Of a DNA stretch of 64,000 nucleotides, positions 29,401 to 37,867 are shown piece by piece (position 1 is the first letter of the stretch; each line of letters opens with the position of its first letter). Location: positions 310,001 through 374,000 of the forward strand of contig CAVVIQ010000012.1 of NCBI GenBank assembly GCA_963748385.1. The letters run 5' to 3'. The position numbers and the translations under genes were made by a program. The DNA is from Rhodoblastus sp963748385. GTDB lineage: Bacteria > Pseudomonadota > Alphaproteobacteria > Rhizobiales > Beijerinckiaceae. The notes under the pieces were generated by a model that saw nothing but the letters and a program-made list of their open reading frames with translations, was not told the DNA's origin and made no database searches.

Positions 29401-31639
29401 GGGCAGCAGCGGCAGATAAGCGATGCGTTCGATGGCGTGGCCGCCCTCCTCGCCAGCGCGCACAGCGATCTTGGCTTCCAGCGGTCGCGTCGCCTTGACC
29501 TGGGGGATGGCGACATCGAGGACTGCCGCGCCCTTGGCGTCGGTCGTCGGCGTGTCGTCGAGTTCGTTCTTGACCGGTGAGAAATCCTCGTCGGCGACGC
29601 CGGCCTCGTAGCCTTTCAGCGCCGGCAGGCCGTGGTCGGAGGCGGCCTCGATCTCGACATCGCCATTGACCACCAGATCGGCGCCCGGCGCGCCGTAAAG
29701 GTAACGCACGGCGACGCCGATCTGGGTCGTTTCACCCGGACGCGCGGCGCTCGCCTTCGGGGTCAGGACCATGTCCATGCGCTCGGGAACGTAATCCTCG
29801 ACCAGGAAGCCGGCTTCGCCGATCGCCGGGCTTTTGGGGTCTGCAAAAGCCTGGACCGTCCAGCCGCCCGAGGCGGCGTCGGCGGGCAGGACCACATCGA
29901 GCGTCCGTCCGCCCAGTCCCTGATCCGCCAAGGGCGCGCGTAAAAATTCCACCCCGTCGGGACGCTTGACGACCAGGGTCAGCGGCGCGGCGGCGGCGAG
30001 TCCATTGGCGTCGCGCATCAGCGCGGCCAGATGCACGGTCTCGCCCGAGCGATAGACGCCGCGCTCGGCATAGACGAAAGCGTCGAGCGCTCCGGGCGGG
30101 TCGCGCCCCTCCACGCCACGGTCGGTGAGGTCGAAGGCGTTCTGCTGGAGGTCGAGGAAATTGTAATCGGCCTTGCCATCGCTGACGACGATGAGGCCGG
30201 GCGCTAAGCCCGCCCTCCCCGCGCGAAAGGCCGGGCGCGAAATGAACCTCGCCCTTGGCGTCGGTCACGGCCTTGGCCAGAAGCTCGTTGTTTTTCGCGA
30301 TCAGCCGCGCCTCGACCCCCGCCTTCGGCTCGGCGGTGGCGAGCGAACGCACCAGAGCGGTCACGCCGTCGCGGGCGCTGAAGGCGGTCAGGCCGAGATC
30401 GGAGACGACGAACCACTGGGTGGCGCGCAGGCTGTAATCTTCATCGTCGTCGCCGTTCGCGGCGAGGTCGTCGACGGCGGAGGCGCTCATCACATAGACG
30501 CCGGGCTGCGGCTGGCGGAGCGCTTCGAGAACGGGGAAGTCGGTGACGACGTCCTGGTTGATTTCGGATTTCACGTCGAGCGTCCCCGACCATATCTTCT
30601 GGCCGTCGCTGTCGCCGAACTGTTTCAGCCGCATCGCGGAAAGCTGGGCGAGAAAATCCTCGGAGCGGATGGTCGGCAGCAGATTGCGGTCGCCGACGCG
30701 AAAGATCTTCACCTTCACCCTGCTCGTGTTGACCGAGACGATCGGGACGCCCTCCGGCCCGACGCGCGGCAGCACGTAATTGCGCCCGGTGAAATGAGCC
30801 TGCGGCGAACGGTCGCGGACATAGACCTGGTAATCCTGGTTGCGCAGCAGGTTTTCGCCGACCGCCGAAGGCAGGCCCTGACGCAGGGCGATGTCATAAT
30901 GTTCGCCATGTTTCAGGCCTTCGACGCAGATCTGGCGCTCCTCGTTGGAGACCGCGGCGTCGCTGCGTCCGTCGAGCGTCACGAAAGGCGAGAAGTCGCC
31001 GCGCCCTCGCGCGAGGTCCTCGGAAAACTGAAAACAGACGCGCGGGTTCGCCAATTCATTGTCGATCCTGTAGTCGAGCACGCGGAATCCGTATTTCTCG
31101 CGCAGATCGGCATAGGTTTTCTGGACCGGCGGAAGAGCGAAGGCGTCGAGGCTCGCGCGATAAGCGTTGAGCGCGTCGCGCCAGGCTTCGCGGGCGGCGA
31201 AAATATCGCCGATCAGGGCAAGCGACGCGGCCTCTTCGGTTTTTACCCTTGCGTGGCGATAGGCGGTGAAAGCCGCCGCCAGCGCCTGATCCTTCAGCGC
31301 GTCGGCATTGTCGCCCTTGGCCGCCGCCGCGCCAAGCGAGGCGCGGGCGAACATCAGCCAGTCGGCGACGCTGTCGGGCGCGGAGGCGGCGATCGCCCCC
31401 AGGATCGGCAGCGTCTGGGCCGCATCGCCCTGCTGGCCCAGGGCGACCGCCTGCTGGCGCAGATCCATCGTCGTGTTGTGGGCGCGCAGATCCGCGCTGT
31501 CGTCGGCGAGCTTCTGCTCCAGTCGCGTAGACGAGCTGGCGAGATCGTCGTTGACGTATGGCTTCGGCGCGGCGAAGGCGCCGGTGGAAACGAGAAAAAG
31601 AGCGAAAAAAGCGACGCGCAGGCGGGAAATCGGGCTCAT
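26400..31639 (-). CDS. Bacterial alpha-2-macroglobulin, with two frameshifts (near 30215 and 27633)
   Basis: This large periplasmic protease-trapping protein (about 1,745 residues) starts at the ATG at 31639 with a Sec signal peptide (MSPISRLRVAFFALFLVSTGAFAA). The order is TPR-like N-terminus, MG domains, an EERGVYRSGETVH-type macroglobulin segment, and the thioester motif PWSCSEQTVSR with Cys near 27767, then the thioester and receptor domains. Three frames are needed. Frame 1 breaks near 30215, where LAPGLIVVSDGKADYNFLDL continues in frame 2; frame 2 breaks near 27633, where DGGFGLWSAEGG continues in frame 3. In each case one extra base suffices. No lipobox is present. Neighbouring pbpC repairs peptidoglycan, the usual partner. 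Confidence 0.85.
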
Positions 31640-31714
31640 GGCGCATATCCCGAAAAGATTGGCGCGCAGCATCGCGCGCGAAAGGGGCGCCGGCAAGACA
31701 AAAAATCGCCGCGA

Positions 31715-32275
31715 CTACTCGGCGAGCGGCGGGGCCGCGGCGCTGTCCGGCAGGCCCGGATCGGCGGCGAAATCCTCGACAGAGGACAAGGCGAGCTGCT
31801 CCATCAGGCGCCGCCGCGCCCGGTTGACCCGGCTCTTGATCGTGCCGATCGCGCAGCCGCAGATTTCGGCGGCCTCCTCATAGGAAAAACCCGACGCCCC
31901 GATCAGCACCAGCGCCTCGCGCTGGTCCGCCGGCAGCCGTTCGAGATGGGCGCGGAAATCGGCCAGATCGAGATGGGCGAGCTGGTCCGGCATGGCGACG
32001 AGCCGCGCGGCGGCCTCGCCGTCCACGTCCTGGATCTCGCGGCGCGCCTTGCGATATTGGCTGAAAAAGGTGTTGCGCATGATGGTGAAGAGCCAGGCGC
32101 GCATATTCGTCCCCTCCTCGAAGGAGGAAGCGTTGGCCCAGGCCTTCATCAAAGTGTCCTGCACCAGATCGTCGGCGCGGTCTTCCGAGCCGGCCAGCGA
32201 AAGCGCGAAGGCGCGCAGGACCGGCAGCTCGGAAAGCAGCATGGCCTTGAGGCCGAGCCTGACCTTTTCATTCAT
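31715..32275 (-). CDS. ecfG: ECF sigma factor of the general stress response (EcfG type)
   Basis: EcfG directs RNA polymerase to general stress promoters. The 186-residue protein has sigma region 2 (DRADDLVQDTLMKAWAN, NMRAWLFTIMRNTFFSQYRKARRE) and region 4 (ALVLIGASGFSYEEAAEICGCAIGTIKSRVNRARRRL). It has no C-terminal extension domain. Its ATG overlaps the nepR stop (ATGA), and phyR is divergent next door, which fixes the assignment to the EcfG group. NepR should sequester it until phosphorylated PhyR releases it. Confidence 0.92.
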   Translation of the reverse strand: MNEKVRLGLKAMLLSELPVLRAFALSLAGSEDRADDLVQDTLMKAWANASSFEEGTNMRAWLFTIMRNTFFSQYRKARREIQDVDGEAAARLVAMPDQLAHLDLADFRAHLERLPADQREALVLIGASGFSYEEAAEICGCAIGTIKSRVNRARRRLMEQLALSSVEDFAADPGLPDSAAAPPLAE

Positions 32276-32496
32276 GCGGCGCCGGCCTTGTCCGCCCCGG
32301 CCTTGGTCTTGTCGCGCGCGCGATCTTGCGGGGCCTCGCCCGCCTCCAGCCGGTCGAGGAGCAGCTTGAACCTCTCGGGCACGGGCTCGCGGATCATGGA
32401 ATCGTACATTTGCCGCAACTGTTTGCCGATATGCGCCTGGAGAAGGGGTTCGAGCGTCGGTTCGACCTCTTTAGTGTTCTTATCATTTTCGGGCAT
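32272..32496 (-). CDS. nepR: Anti-sigma factor NepR
   Basis: NepR binds and inhibits EcfG, and phosphorylated PhyR titrates it away. The ATG at 32496 gives 74 residues (MPENDKNTKEVEPTLEPLLQAHIGKQLRQMYDSMIREPVPERFKLLLDRLE...). The conserved NepR core is IGKQLRQMYDSMIREPVPERF, which folds as two helices. An Ala/Lys/Asp-rich tail follows. It overlaps ecfG by four bases and is preceded at 71-98 bp by an EcfG-type promoter. The longer open frame upstream (to 32709) overlaps the phyR start and is not credible. Confidence 0.92.
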   Translation of the reverse strand: MPENDKNTKEVEPTLEPLLQAHIGKQLRQMYDSMIREPVPERFKLLLDRLEAGEAPQDRARDKTKAGADKAGAA

Positions 32497-32568
32497 AGGG
32501 CGCCTTTCCTTGCTTGCCCATCCGGGCGGCGTTGCGGGCGGACATATTTTTTTGCTGTGTCCTGCGTT

Positions 32569-32594
32569 AAACGCCGCTCGCGCAGATTTGTTCC
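32569..32594 (-). promoter_or_regulatory. EcfG-dependent promoter upstream of nepR-ecfG
   Basis: On the minus strand GGAAC (32590-32594) and CGTTT (32569-32573) are separated by 16 bases. This matches the known EcfG consensus GGAAC-N16/17-CGTT. It lies about 73 bp upstream of the nepR ATG, consistent with autoregulation of the cassette. It is a sequence match only, with no transcript evidence. Confidence 0.8.
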
Positions 32595-32679
32595 CGCGGG
32601 CCTGTGACAGGCTCGATTTTCGCGCTAGGATATTGTTACGTCCACGATCAAATCCGACGCCGGATGGCGCGAGGTTCGT

Positions 32680-33474
32680 ATGTCCCTGTCCAGTCTGATC
32701 GGTCCGCAAATTCCCTTTCTGCGTCGCTACGCCCGCGCCCTGTCAGGTTCTCAGGCGAGCGGCGACGCCTATGTCTCCGCCGCGCTGGAGGTCCTGCTCT
32801 CCGATCCTTCGATGTTCGACCGCGACGCCGAGCCGCGCGAGGAAATCTATCGCCTGTTTTCATGGTTGTGGAACGCCATGCCGATCAATGGCGAGGCGGA
32901 AAAGCCAAGGACCGCCACCGACCGGCGCCTGGAAGCGATCACGCCCCTGCCCCGCCAGGCCTTCCTGCTCACCGCCGTCGAAGGCTTCGATCCCGACAGC
33001 GCGGCGCGGGTGATCGGGGTTGGCCGCGCCGAATTCGACCGGCTGATCGAAACCGCCGGGCGCGAGATCGGCGCCCAGGTCGCGTCGACCGTGGCGATCA
33101 TCGAAGACGAACCCTTGATCGCGATGGACCTCGAAAATCTGGTGGAGGGCCTCGGCCACACGGTCGCAGGCGTCGCCCGCACCCGCGTCGAGGCGGTGGC
33201 CCTCGCCCGTTCCACCCGGCCCGGTCTCGTTCTCGCCGACATCAGGCTCGCCGACGGCAGCTCCGGCCTCGACGCCGTCAACGAAATTCTGGAAAGCATG
33301 GGCGTTCCGGTGGTCTTCATCACAGCTTTTCCGGAGTCCCTGCTGACCGGAGAGCGGCCGGAGCCGGCTTTCCTGATCTCGAAGCCCTTCCGCGCCGAAA
33401 CGGTGAAGGCGGTGGTCAGCCAGGCCCTGTTCTTCAACGAGCAGGCGCATCCGGCGAAACGTCAGTCGGCCTGA
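32680..33474 (+). CDS. phyR: General stress response regulator PhyR
   Basis: PhyR has an N-terminal sigma-like domain (residues 1-135) that mimics EcfG to bind NepR, and a C-terminal receiver domain (about 137-255). The receiver has AIIEDEPLIAMDLE with the acidic pair, the phosphoacceptor in LVLADIRLADGSSG (Asp187), a Thr in FITAF and the Lys in LISKPF. The 264-residue length is normal. It is divergent from nepR-ecfG across 183 bp. No histidine kinase of the PhyK type appears in the window, so the input kinase is elsewhere. Confidence 0.95.
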   Translation: MSLSSLIGPQIPFLRRYARALSGSQASGDAYVSAALEVLLSDPSMFDRDAEPREEIYRLFSWLWNAMPINGEAEKPRTATDRRLEAITPLPRQAFLLTAVEGFDPDSAARVIGVGRAEFDRLIETAGREIGAQVASTVAIIEDEPLIAMDLENLVEGLGHTVAGVARTRVEAVALARSTRPGLVLADIRLADGSSGLDAVNEILESMGVPVVFITAFPESLLTGERPEPAFLISKPFRAETVKAVVSQALFFNEQAHPAKRQSA

Positions 33475-33529
33475 GCGGCCTCGCCGCGAGATCGCCCCGC
33501 GCGCGGGGACGCTCGCTCGACCGCAAGAA

Positions 33530-34519
33530 TCAGCGCGCCGAGGCGTCGACGCTCAATTGCTCCATTTTCCGGCTCGCCGCCGACGTTTCGCCGTCGATCG
33601 CGGCCTGGCTTGGGTCGGTCCTCGCGGGCAAGGCCGTGCTGCGGGCGATGGACGTCGTCCGGCTGCGCGGCGCCGCGGACGTCTGGATGTCGCGCCAGTC
33701 GTTCGACTGCGAAATCATCTGGCGGATCGAGGCGACATTCTCCCGCGCCTGATCCGGCGGCAGGTCGCGTTCCGAGACCTTTTCGGCCTCGGCGAATTTG
33801 CCCTGGAGAGCCAGCACGAGGGCAAGGTTCTGGCGCTCGCGCATGTCGGCGCGCGGGCTGGCGGCCGCCTGGCGCATCACGTTTTCCGCATCCGTCAGAT
33901 CGTGCGACAAGGCGTAGGACAGGCCGAGATTGGACATGACCGACGGCTCTCCGGGAGCAAGCTTCAGCGCCGTCTCGTAGAATTGCCGCGCCGCCTGGTG
34001 GTCGCCGAGCTGGTCGGCGATCGAGCCCCTGGTGCTGACGACGGACCAATTGGGGTCGTCGGGCGAATCGGCGTGCGACAGCACGTCCTGGGCGCGCTGG
34101 AGCTGGCCGTCGTCGGCCAGGGCCTTGCCGAAAGCGGCGAGCACCGCGTGATCCTTCGGATATTTGATCGCGATATTTTCCATTACCGCCGCCGCCTGAT
34201 CGTTCAGGCCGCGCGCCCGCAGCGATTTCGCATAGGCCATGGCGATTTTTTTGTCGCCGGGATGGGCTTCGTAGAGCCGCCGCAATTGTTCGGAAAAGGC
34301 CCTCAGGTCCGCCTGCGAGGACGAGGCGGGCTTGGTCGGCGCGGCGATCGAGCCCGTGATGTCGTCCATGCTGACGGTCTTGCAGCCGGAGAGCGCGAAC
34401 AGCGCGGCGAGAGCGACGCCGACGAGCGCGGCGCGCGAAAGAGGATGAACCCGGTCTGCGTCGCTGTCCGGCCGAATCGCAAGACCAAGCGCGAGCGGCT
34501 TGAAAGAGGCTTCCCGCAT
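33530..34519 (-). CDS. TadD-like tetratricopeptide lipoprotein
   Basis: The 329-residue product starts at the ATG at 34519. An N-terminal hydrophobic segment ends in a lipobox (LFALSGC, Cys46), preceded by an unusually long 25-residue N-region. At least four TPR-like helical pairs follow (AMAYAKSLRARGLNDQAAAVMENIAIKYPKD, AVLAAFGKALADDGQLQRAQDVL, ARQFYETALKLAPGEPSVMSNLGLSYAL). The C-terminal 60 residues are Ser/Thr/Ala-rich and disordered. TadD is the pilotin-like lipoprotein of Tad pilus assembly. tadC and tadB lie 28 kb away, so the assignment rests on architecture. Other TPR lipoproteins remain possible. Confidence 0.75.
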   Translation of the reverse strand: MREASFKPLALGLAIRPDSDADRVHPLSRAALVGVALAALFALSGCKTVSMDDITGSIAAPTKPASSSQADLRAFSEQLRRLYEAHPGDKKIAMAYAKSLRARGLNDQAAAVMENIAIKYPKDHAVLAAFGKALADDGQLQRAQDVLSHADSPDDPNWSVVSTRGSIADQLGDHQAARQFYETALKLAPGEPSVMSNLGLSYALSHDLTDAENVMRQAAASPRADMRERQNLALVLALQGKFAEAEKVSERDLPPDQARENVASIRQMISQSNDWRDIQTSAAPRSRTTSIARSTALPARTDPSQAAIDGETSAASRKMEQLSVDASAR

Positions 34520-34642
34520 GTCACGAAATCCTTTGGGCCCCCGGCCGCCTTGACGCTTCAGGCGAAAGGAATAATTCGTTAACCCTAATAGTCCGTTAAT
34601 GCGCCTCGCGCCGGCGCGCGGCGCGAGGGAGCGCCTTTCGCC

Positions 34643-36052
34643 ATGATTGACCTGCCCAAGCTGAAATTCGCCAATCCGAAGGAAAAGAGCGTCGCCGTCT
34701 GGCTCGCCGATCCGAAGGATTTCGCCCAGGCGTCGGCCGCGCCGGAAAAAGAGGCGAACCTTCCCGGCGAGGCCCTGCGTTTCGCGACGGCGACCCGTTT
34801 CGAGGCCAAATCCGGCCGCCTGATGTGGTTCGTCGCGGCGGACGGCGAGCCGGGCGCCGTCTTTTTCGTCGAGGCCGGAGACAAGGCCGATCCTTTCCAG
34901 CCCGGCGAACTCGCCAATCTCCTGCCGGCCGGCGTCTATCGTTTCGCGACGGCGCCGCGGCGCCCGGATCTCGCGGCGCTGGCTTTCCTGCTCGGCGGGC
35001 GCCGCTTCCTCCGTTACAGGAGCCCGCGCGAGGCGCCGCGGCTGATCGCGCCAGAAGGCGTCGACGCCGCCGAGATCGAATCGATCGCCAGCGCCGTCGC
35101 CTTCGCCCGCGACCTCATCGACACGCCGGCCAACGATCTCGGCCCCGACGAACTGGAGGAGGCCCTCCGGGCGCTCGCGGAGACTTTCGGGGCCAAGGTT
35201 TCGACGATCCGGGGCGAAAAACTGGCCAGGGATTTCCCGCTCATCCACGCCGTGGGCAAGGGTTCGCCCCGCGCGCCGCGTCTCGTCGATCTGCGCTGGA
35301 AGCCGAAGCGGGCGCGCCGTCTGACTTTGGTCGGCAAGGGCGTCTGTTTCGATTCCGGCGGCCTCGACATCAAGCCGGAAAGCGCCATGGCGCTGATGAA
35401 GAAAGACATGGGCGGCGCGGCGGCGGCGATCGCGGCCGCCGCGATGATCATGGCCGCCAATCTCGACGTTTCGCTGCGCCTGCTGGTTCCGATCGTCGAG
35501 AATTCGGTCTCGGGCGAGGCCTTCCGTCCCGGCGACATTTACGCCTCGCGCGAGGGCCTCACCGTCGAGGTCGGAAACACCGACGCCGAGGGACGGCTGA
35601 TCCTCGCCGACGCGCTGGCCCTCGCCGACGAGGACAAGCCGGAATTGCTGGTCGATTTCGCGACTCTCACCGGCGCGGCGCGCGTCGCGCTCGGACCGGA
35701 CCTTCCGCCTTTCTTCACCGACGACGAAAAACTCGCCGCCGACATCGCCCGCCACGGCGCCGAGGTCAACGATCCGGTCTGGCGGCTGCCGCTGTGGAGC
35801 GGCTACGATTCGAAGCTCGACGGCAAGGTCGCCCAACTCACCAACGCGCCCGCGGGCGGCATGGCGGGCGCGATCACGGCGGCCTTGTTCCTGCGCCGTT
35901 TCGTGACCAAAAGCCCTGCCTGGGTCCATTTCGACATCTATGGCTGGACCCCCGCGGCCCGGCCCGGACGGCCCGAGGGCGGCGAGGCGCAGGCGGCGCG
36001 GCTGATCTTCAGTCTCGCGAAGGAGAAATTCGCCAAAGCAAAGATTCGCTAA
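34643..36052 (+). CDS. Leucyl aminopeptidase family protein (peptidase M17)
   Basis: This cytosolic metallo-aminopeptidase has 469 residues. The N-terminal domain is poorly conserved. The catalytic domain shows the metal ligands in LVGKGVCFDSGGLDIKPESAM, then KKDMGGAAAAI, and the family signature NTDAEGRLILADAL. The C-terminal end VHFDIYGWTPAARPGRPEGGEAQAAR is typical of the PepB-like branch. It is divergent from the tadD-like gene across 123 bp and followed 52 bp later by the NlpC/P60 gene, with which it may be cotranscribed. Confidence 0.94.
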   Translation: MIDLPKLKFANPKEKSVAVWLADPKDFAQASAAPEKEANLPGEALRFATATRFEAKSGRLMWFVAADGEPGAVFFVEAGDKADPFQPGELANLLPAGVYRFATAPRRPDLAALAFLLGGRRFLRYRSPREAPRLIAPEGVDAAEIESIASAVAFARDLIDTPANDLGPDELEEALRALAETFGAKVSTIRGEKLARDFPLIHAVGKGSPRAPRLVDLRWKPKRARRLTLVGKGVCFDSGGLDIKPESAMALMKKDMGGAAAAIAAAAMIMAANLDVSLRLLVPIVENSVSGEAFRPGDIYASREGLTVEVGNTDAEGRLILADALALADEDKPELLVDFATLTGAARVALGPDLPPFFTDDEKLAADIARHGAEVNDPVWRLPLWSGYDSKLDGKVAQLTNAPAGGMAGAITAALFLRRFVTKSPAWVHFDIYGWTPAARPGRPEGGEAQAARLIFSLAKEKFAKAKIR

Positions 36053-36104
36053 CTGCGCCCGGTTACACATCGGGCCTCCCCCGCGCGGGGGTGGGAGAAA
36101 TGAA

Positions 36105-36953
36105 TTGAACCACGATCCAAGACTAACGCCGGCCCGGCCCGATCTCGCGGCCGAACATCTGCGGGACATGGTCAAGGCGGAGGCCTATGCCCCGGGGCGG
36201 CGCATGCAGGTCATCGCTTCCCATGCCGATCTGCGGCGCGCTCCCGACGAAGACGCCGCCACCGACACCCAGGCGCTCCATGGCGAAACCCTGTTCGTCT
36301 ACGAGCAAAAGGACGGCTGGTGCTGGGCGCAGCTCGATCGCGACCGCTATGTCGGCTATATCCGCGCCGAGGCGCTCGACGCCAATGTCGTCAAGCCGAC
36401 CCATCGCGTGCGCGTGAGGCACACTTTGATCTTCTCCAGGCCCGACATCAAATCGCCGCCGCTCGACGCCCTGCCCTTCTGCGCCGAAACCCATGTGGAG
36501 GGCTCCGACGGCAAATTCGCCGAAATCCACAACGGCGGCTTTGTCTTCATGCGCCATCTTGCGCGGAATACGCGCCCCTTAAGCGATTTTGTGGCGCTGG
36601 CGGAAATGTTCCTCCACACCCCCTATCTGTGGGGCGGCAAGACCGATGTCGGCATCGATTGTTCCGGCCTCGCCCAGGTGACGCTCAACGCGATCGGCGT
36701 CGCGGCGCCGCGCGACACCGACATGATGGAGTCGATGCTGGGACGCCCGGCCGACGTGGACGAAAGGCTGCGCGGGCTGCGCCGGGGCGATCTGGTGTTC
36801 TGGCGCGGCCATGTCGGCATCATGCGCGACGAGCAGACCCTGCTGCACGCCAACGCCCATACGATGACGGTGGCCAGCGAACCGCTGAACCTCGTGCGCG
36901 ACCGCATTCGCTCGAACAACTTTTCCGAGATCACCTCGATCCGGCGCGTTTAG
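36105..36953 (+). CDS. NlpC/P60 family peptidoglycan hydrolase with SH3-like domain
   Basis: The 282-residue protein has an SH3b-like N-terminal part (MQVIASHADLRRAPDEDAATDTQALHGE, then WCWAQLDRDRYVGYI). The C-terminal NlpC/P60 domain has the catalytic Cys in GIDCSGLAQ and His in RRGDLVFWRGHVGIM. It is predicted to cleave gamma-D-Glu-meso-DAP stem-peptide bonds. There is no signal peptide, so it may act on imported muropeptides or be exported another way. The start is TTG at 36105, supported by GGGAGA seven bases upstream. The next in-frame ATG (36168) would remove 21 residues. It follows the M17 aminopeptidase, suggesting a peptide-recycling pair. Confidence 0.88.
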   Translation: MNHDPRLTPARPDLAAEHLRDMVKAEAYAPGRRMQVIASHADLRRAPDEDAATDTQALHGETLFVYEQKDGWCWAQLDRDRYVGYIRAEALDANVVKPTHRVRVRHTLIFSRPDIKSPPLDALPFCAETHVEGSDGKFAEIHNGGFVFMRHLARNTRPLSDFVALAEMFLHTPYLWGGKTDVGIDCSGLAQVTLNAIGVAAPRDTDMMESMLGRPADVDERLRGLRRGDLVFWRGHVGIMRDEQTLLHANAHTMTVASEPLNLVRDRIRSNNFSEITSIRRV

Positions 36954-37055
36954 AGCATGTTCCCGAAAAGTTGATAGACTTTTCGGATTAGAATATGCGT
37001 CAAAACAATGAGATAACGGAGCGCGTTCGACTCTGCAAATTACGAACGCGCTCTA
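36953..37055. repeat. Intergenic two-hairpin repeat element between convergent genes
   Basis: The element of about 100 bp begins in the NlpC stop codon and ends inside the last codons of thiD. It has two stem-loops: CCGAAAAGT/ACTTTTCGG (36963-36986) and the 11-bp perfect GAGCGCGTTCG/CGAACGCGCTC (37019-37053). The form, with GAGCATG at one end and GCGCTC at the other, is like a dispersed palindromic element that I recall as common in Hyphomicrobiales genomes. It supplies both 3' ends and probably acts as a bidirectional terminator. The family label is from memory. Confidence 0.7.
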
Positions 37056-37867
37056 GCGGCGTTCGCCCACAGCGCAAAAAAATGATGCGGCGGCCCGTGG
37101 CCGGCGCCGATGTCCAGCGCTGCGCCGGCTTCCAGCGCCGCGCTTAAAAAGGCCTTGGCGTCGGCGACGGCCTCTTCCAGGCGGGCGTCCTGGCCAAGCC
37201 GCGCCGCGATCGCCGACGACAGGGCGCAGCCGGTGCCGTGGCTGTTGCGGGTGACGACGCGCGGCGCCGAAAACTCAAAAAAATCCGCGCCGTCATAGAG
37301 CAGGTCGTAGGCCGCGGCGCCGGGCAGATGACCGCCCTTGACCAGAACGGCGGGCGCGCCGAGCGCATGGAGCTTCAAAGCGACGGCGCGCATCTCGTCG
37401 GGGGTCTCGGCCATGCGGCCTCCGGCGAAAAGCGCGCTTTCCATGAGATTGGGCGTGACCAGCCGCGCCAGCGGGAACAATTGCGCGCGGATCGGCGCGA
37501 CCAGAGCGTCGCCGCCAAGACTATGGCCGCCGCTGGCCGCCAGGACGGGATCGAGGACGACGTTGCGCGCGGCGTGACGCCGCAACGCGCCGGCTACGGC
37601 CGCGACATTGTCCGGCGCGCCGATCATCCCGATCTTCACCGCATCGACCGCGATGTCGGAAAAGATCGAGTTGATCTGGGCGGCGACGAAATCCGCTTGC
37701 ACGGTCTGGACGGCCTGCACCCCGAGCGTGTTCTGGGCGGTCAAGGCGGTGATCGCCGCCATGCCGTAACAGCCCAGAGCCGAAAAGGTCTTTATGTCGC
37801 CCTGGACGCCGGCGCCGCCGGAAGGGTCCGATCCGGCGATCGAAAGGATCCTGGCGACGCGCGTCAT
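37040..37867 (-). CDS. thiD: Hydroxymethylpyrimidine/phosphomethylpyrimidine kinase
   Basis: ThiD phosphorylates HMP and HMP-P for thiamine synthesis. The ATG at 37867 overlaps the stop of the upstream MFS gene (TGATG). The 275-residue product has ILSIAGSDPSGGAGVQGDIKTFSALG, then AVDAVKIGMIG, VLDPVLAASGG, LVTPNLMESALF and the ribokinase-family anion hole in NSHGTGCALSSAIAA. The last codons (ARARS-stop) lie within the terminal arm of the intergenic repeat, so the C-terminus may have been set by insertion of that element. It ends the ccoGHIS-ccoA operon; no functional link with cbb3 is apparent. Confidence 0.95.
   Translation of the reverse strand: MTRVARILSIAGSDPSGGAGVQGDIKTFSALGCYGMAAITALTAQNTLGVQAVQTVQADFVAAQINSIFSDIAVDAVKIGMIGAPDNVAAVAGALRRHAARNVVLDPVLAASGGHSLGGDALVAPIRAQLFPLARLVTPNLMESALFAGGRMAETPDEMRAVALKLHALGAPAVLVKGGHLPGAAAYDLLYDGADFFEFSAPRVVTRNSHGTGCALSSAIAARLGQDARLEEAVADAKAFLSAALEAGAALDIGAGHGPPHHFFALWANAARARS

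Noticed and set aside
30173..32698. A long plus-strand open frame opposite alpha-2-macroglobulin and ecfG
   Set aside because: It spans two well-supported minus-strand genes and their overlap, and is low complexity. It is a shadow of GC-rich coding.
33530..36175. Reading the TadD frame as an 881-residue protein starting at 36175
   Set aside because: The extra N-terminal part is antisense to the M17 aminopeptidase, and the real start with a lipobox lies at 34519.
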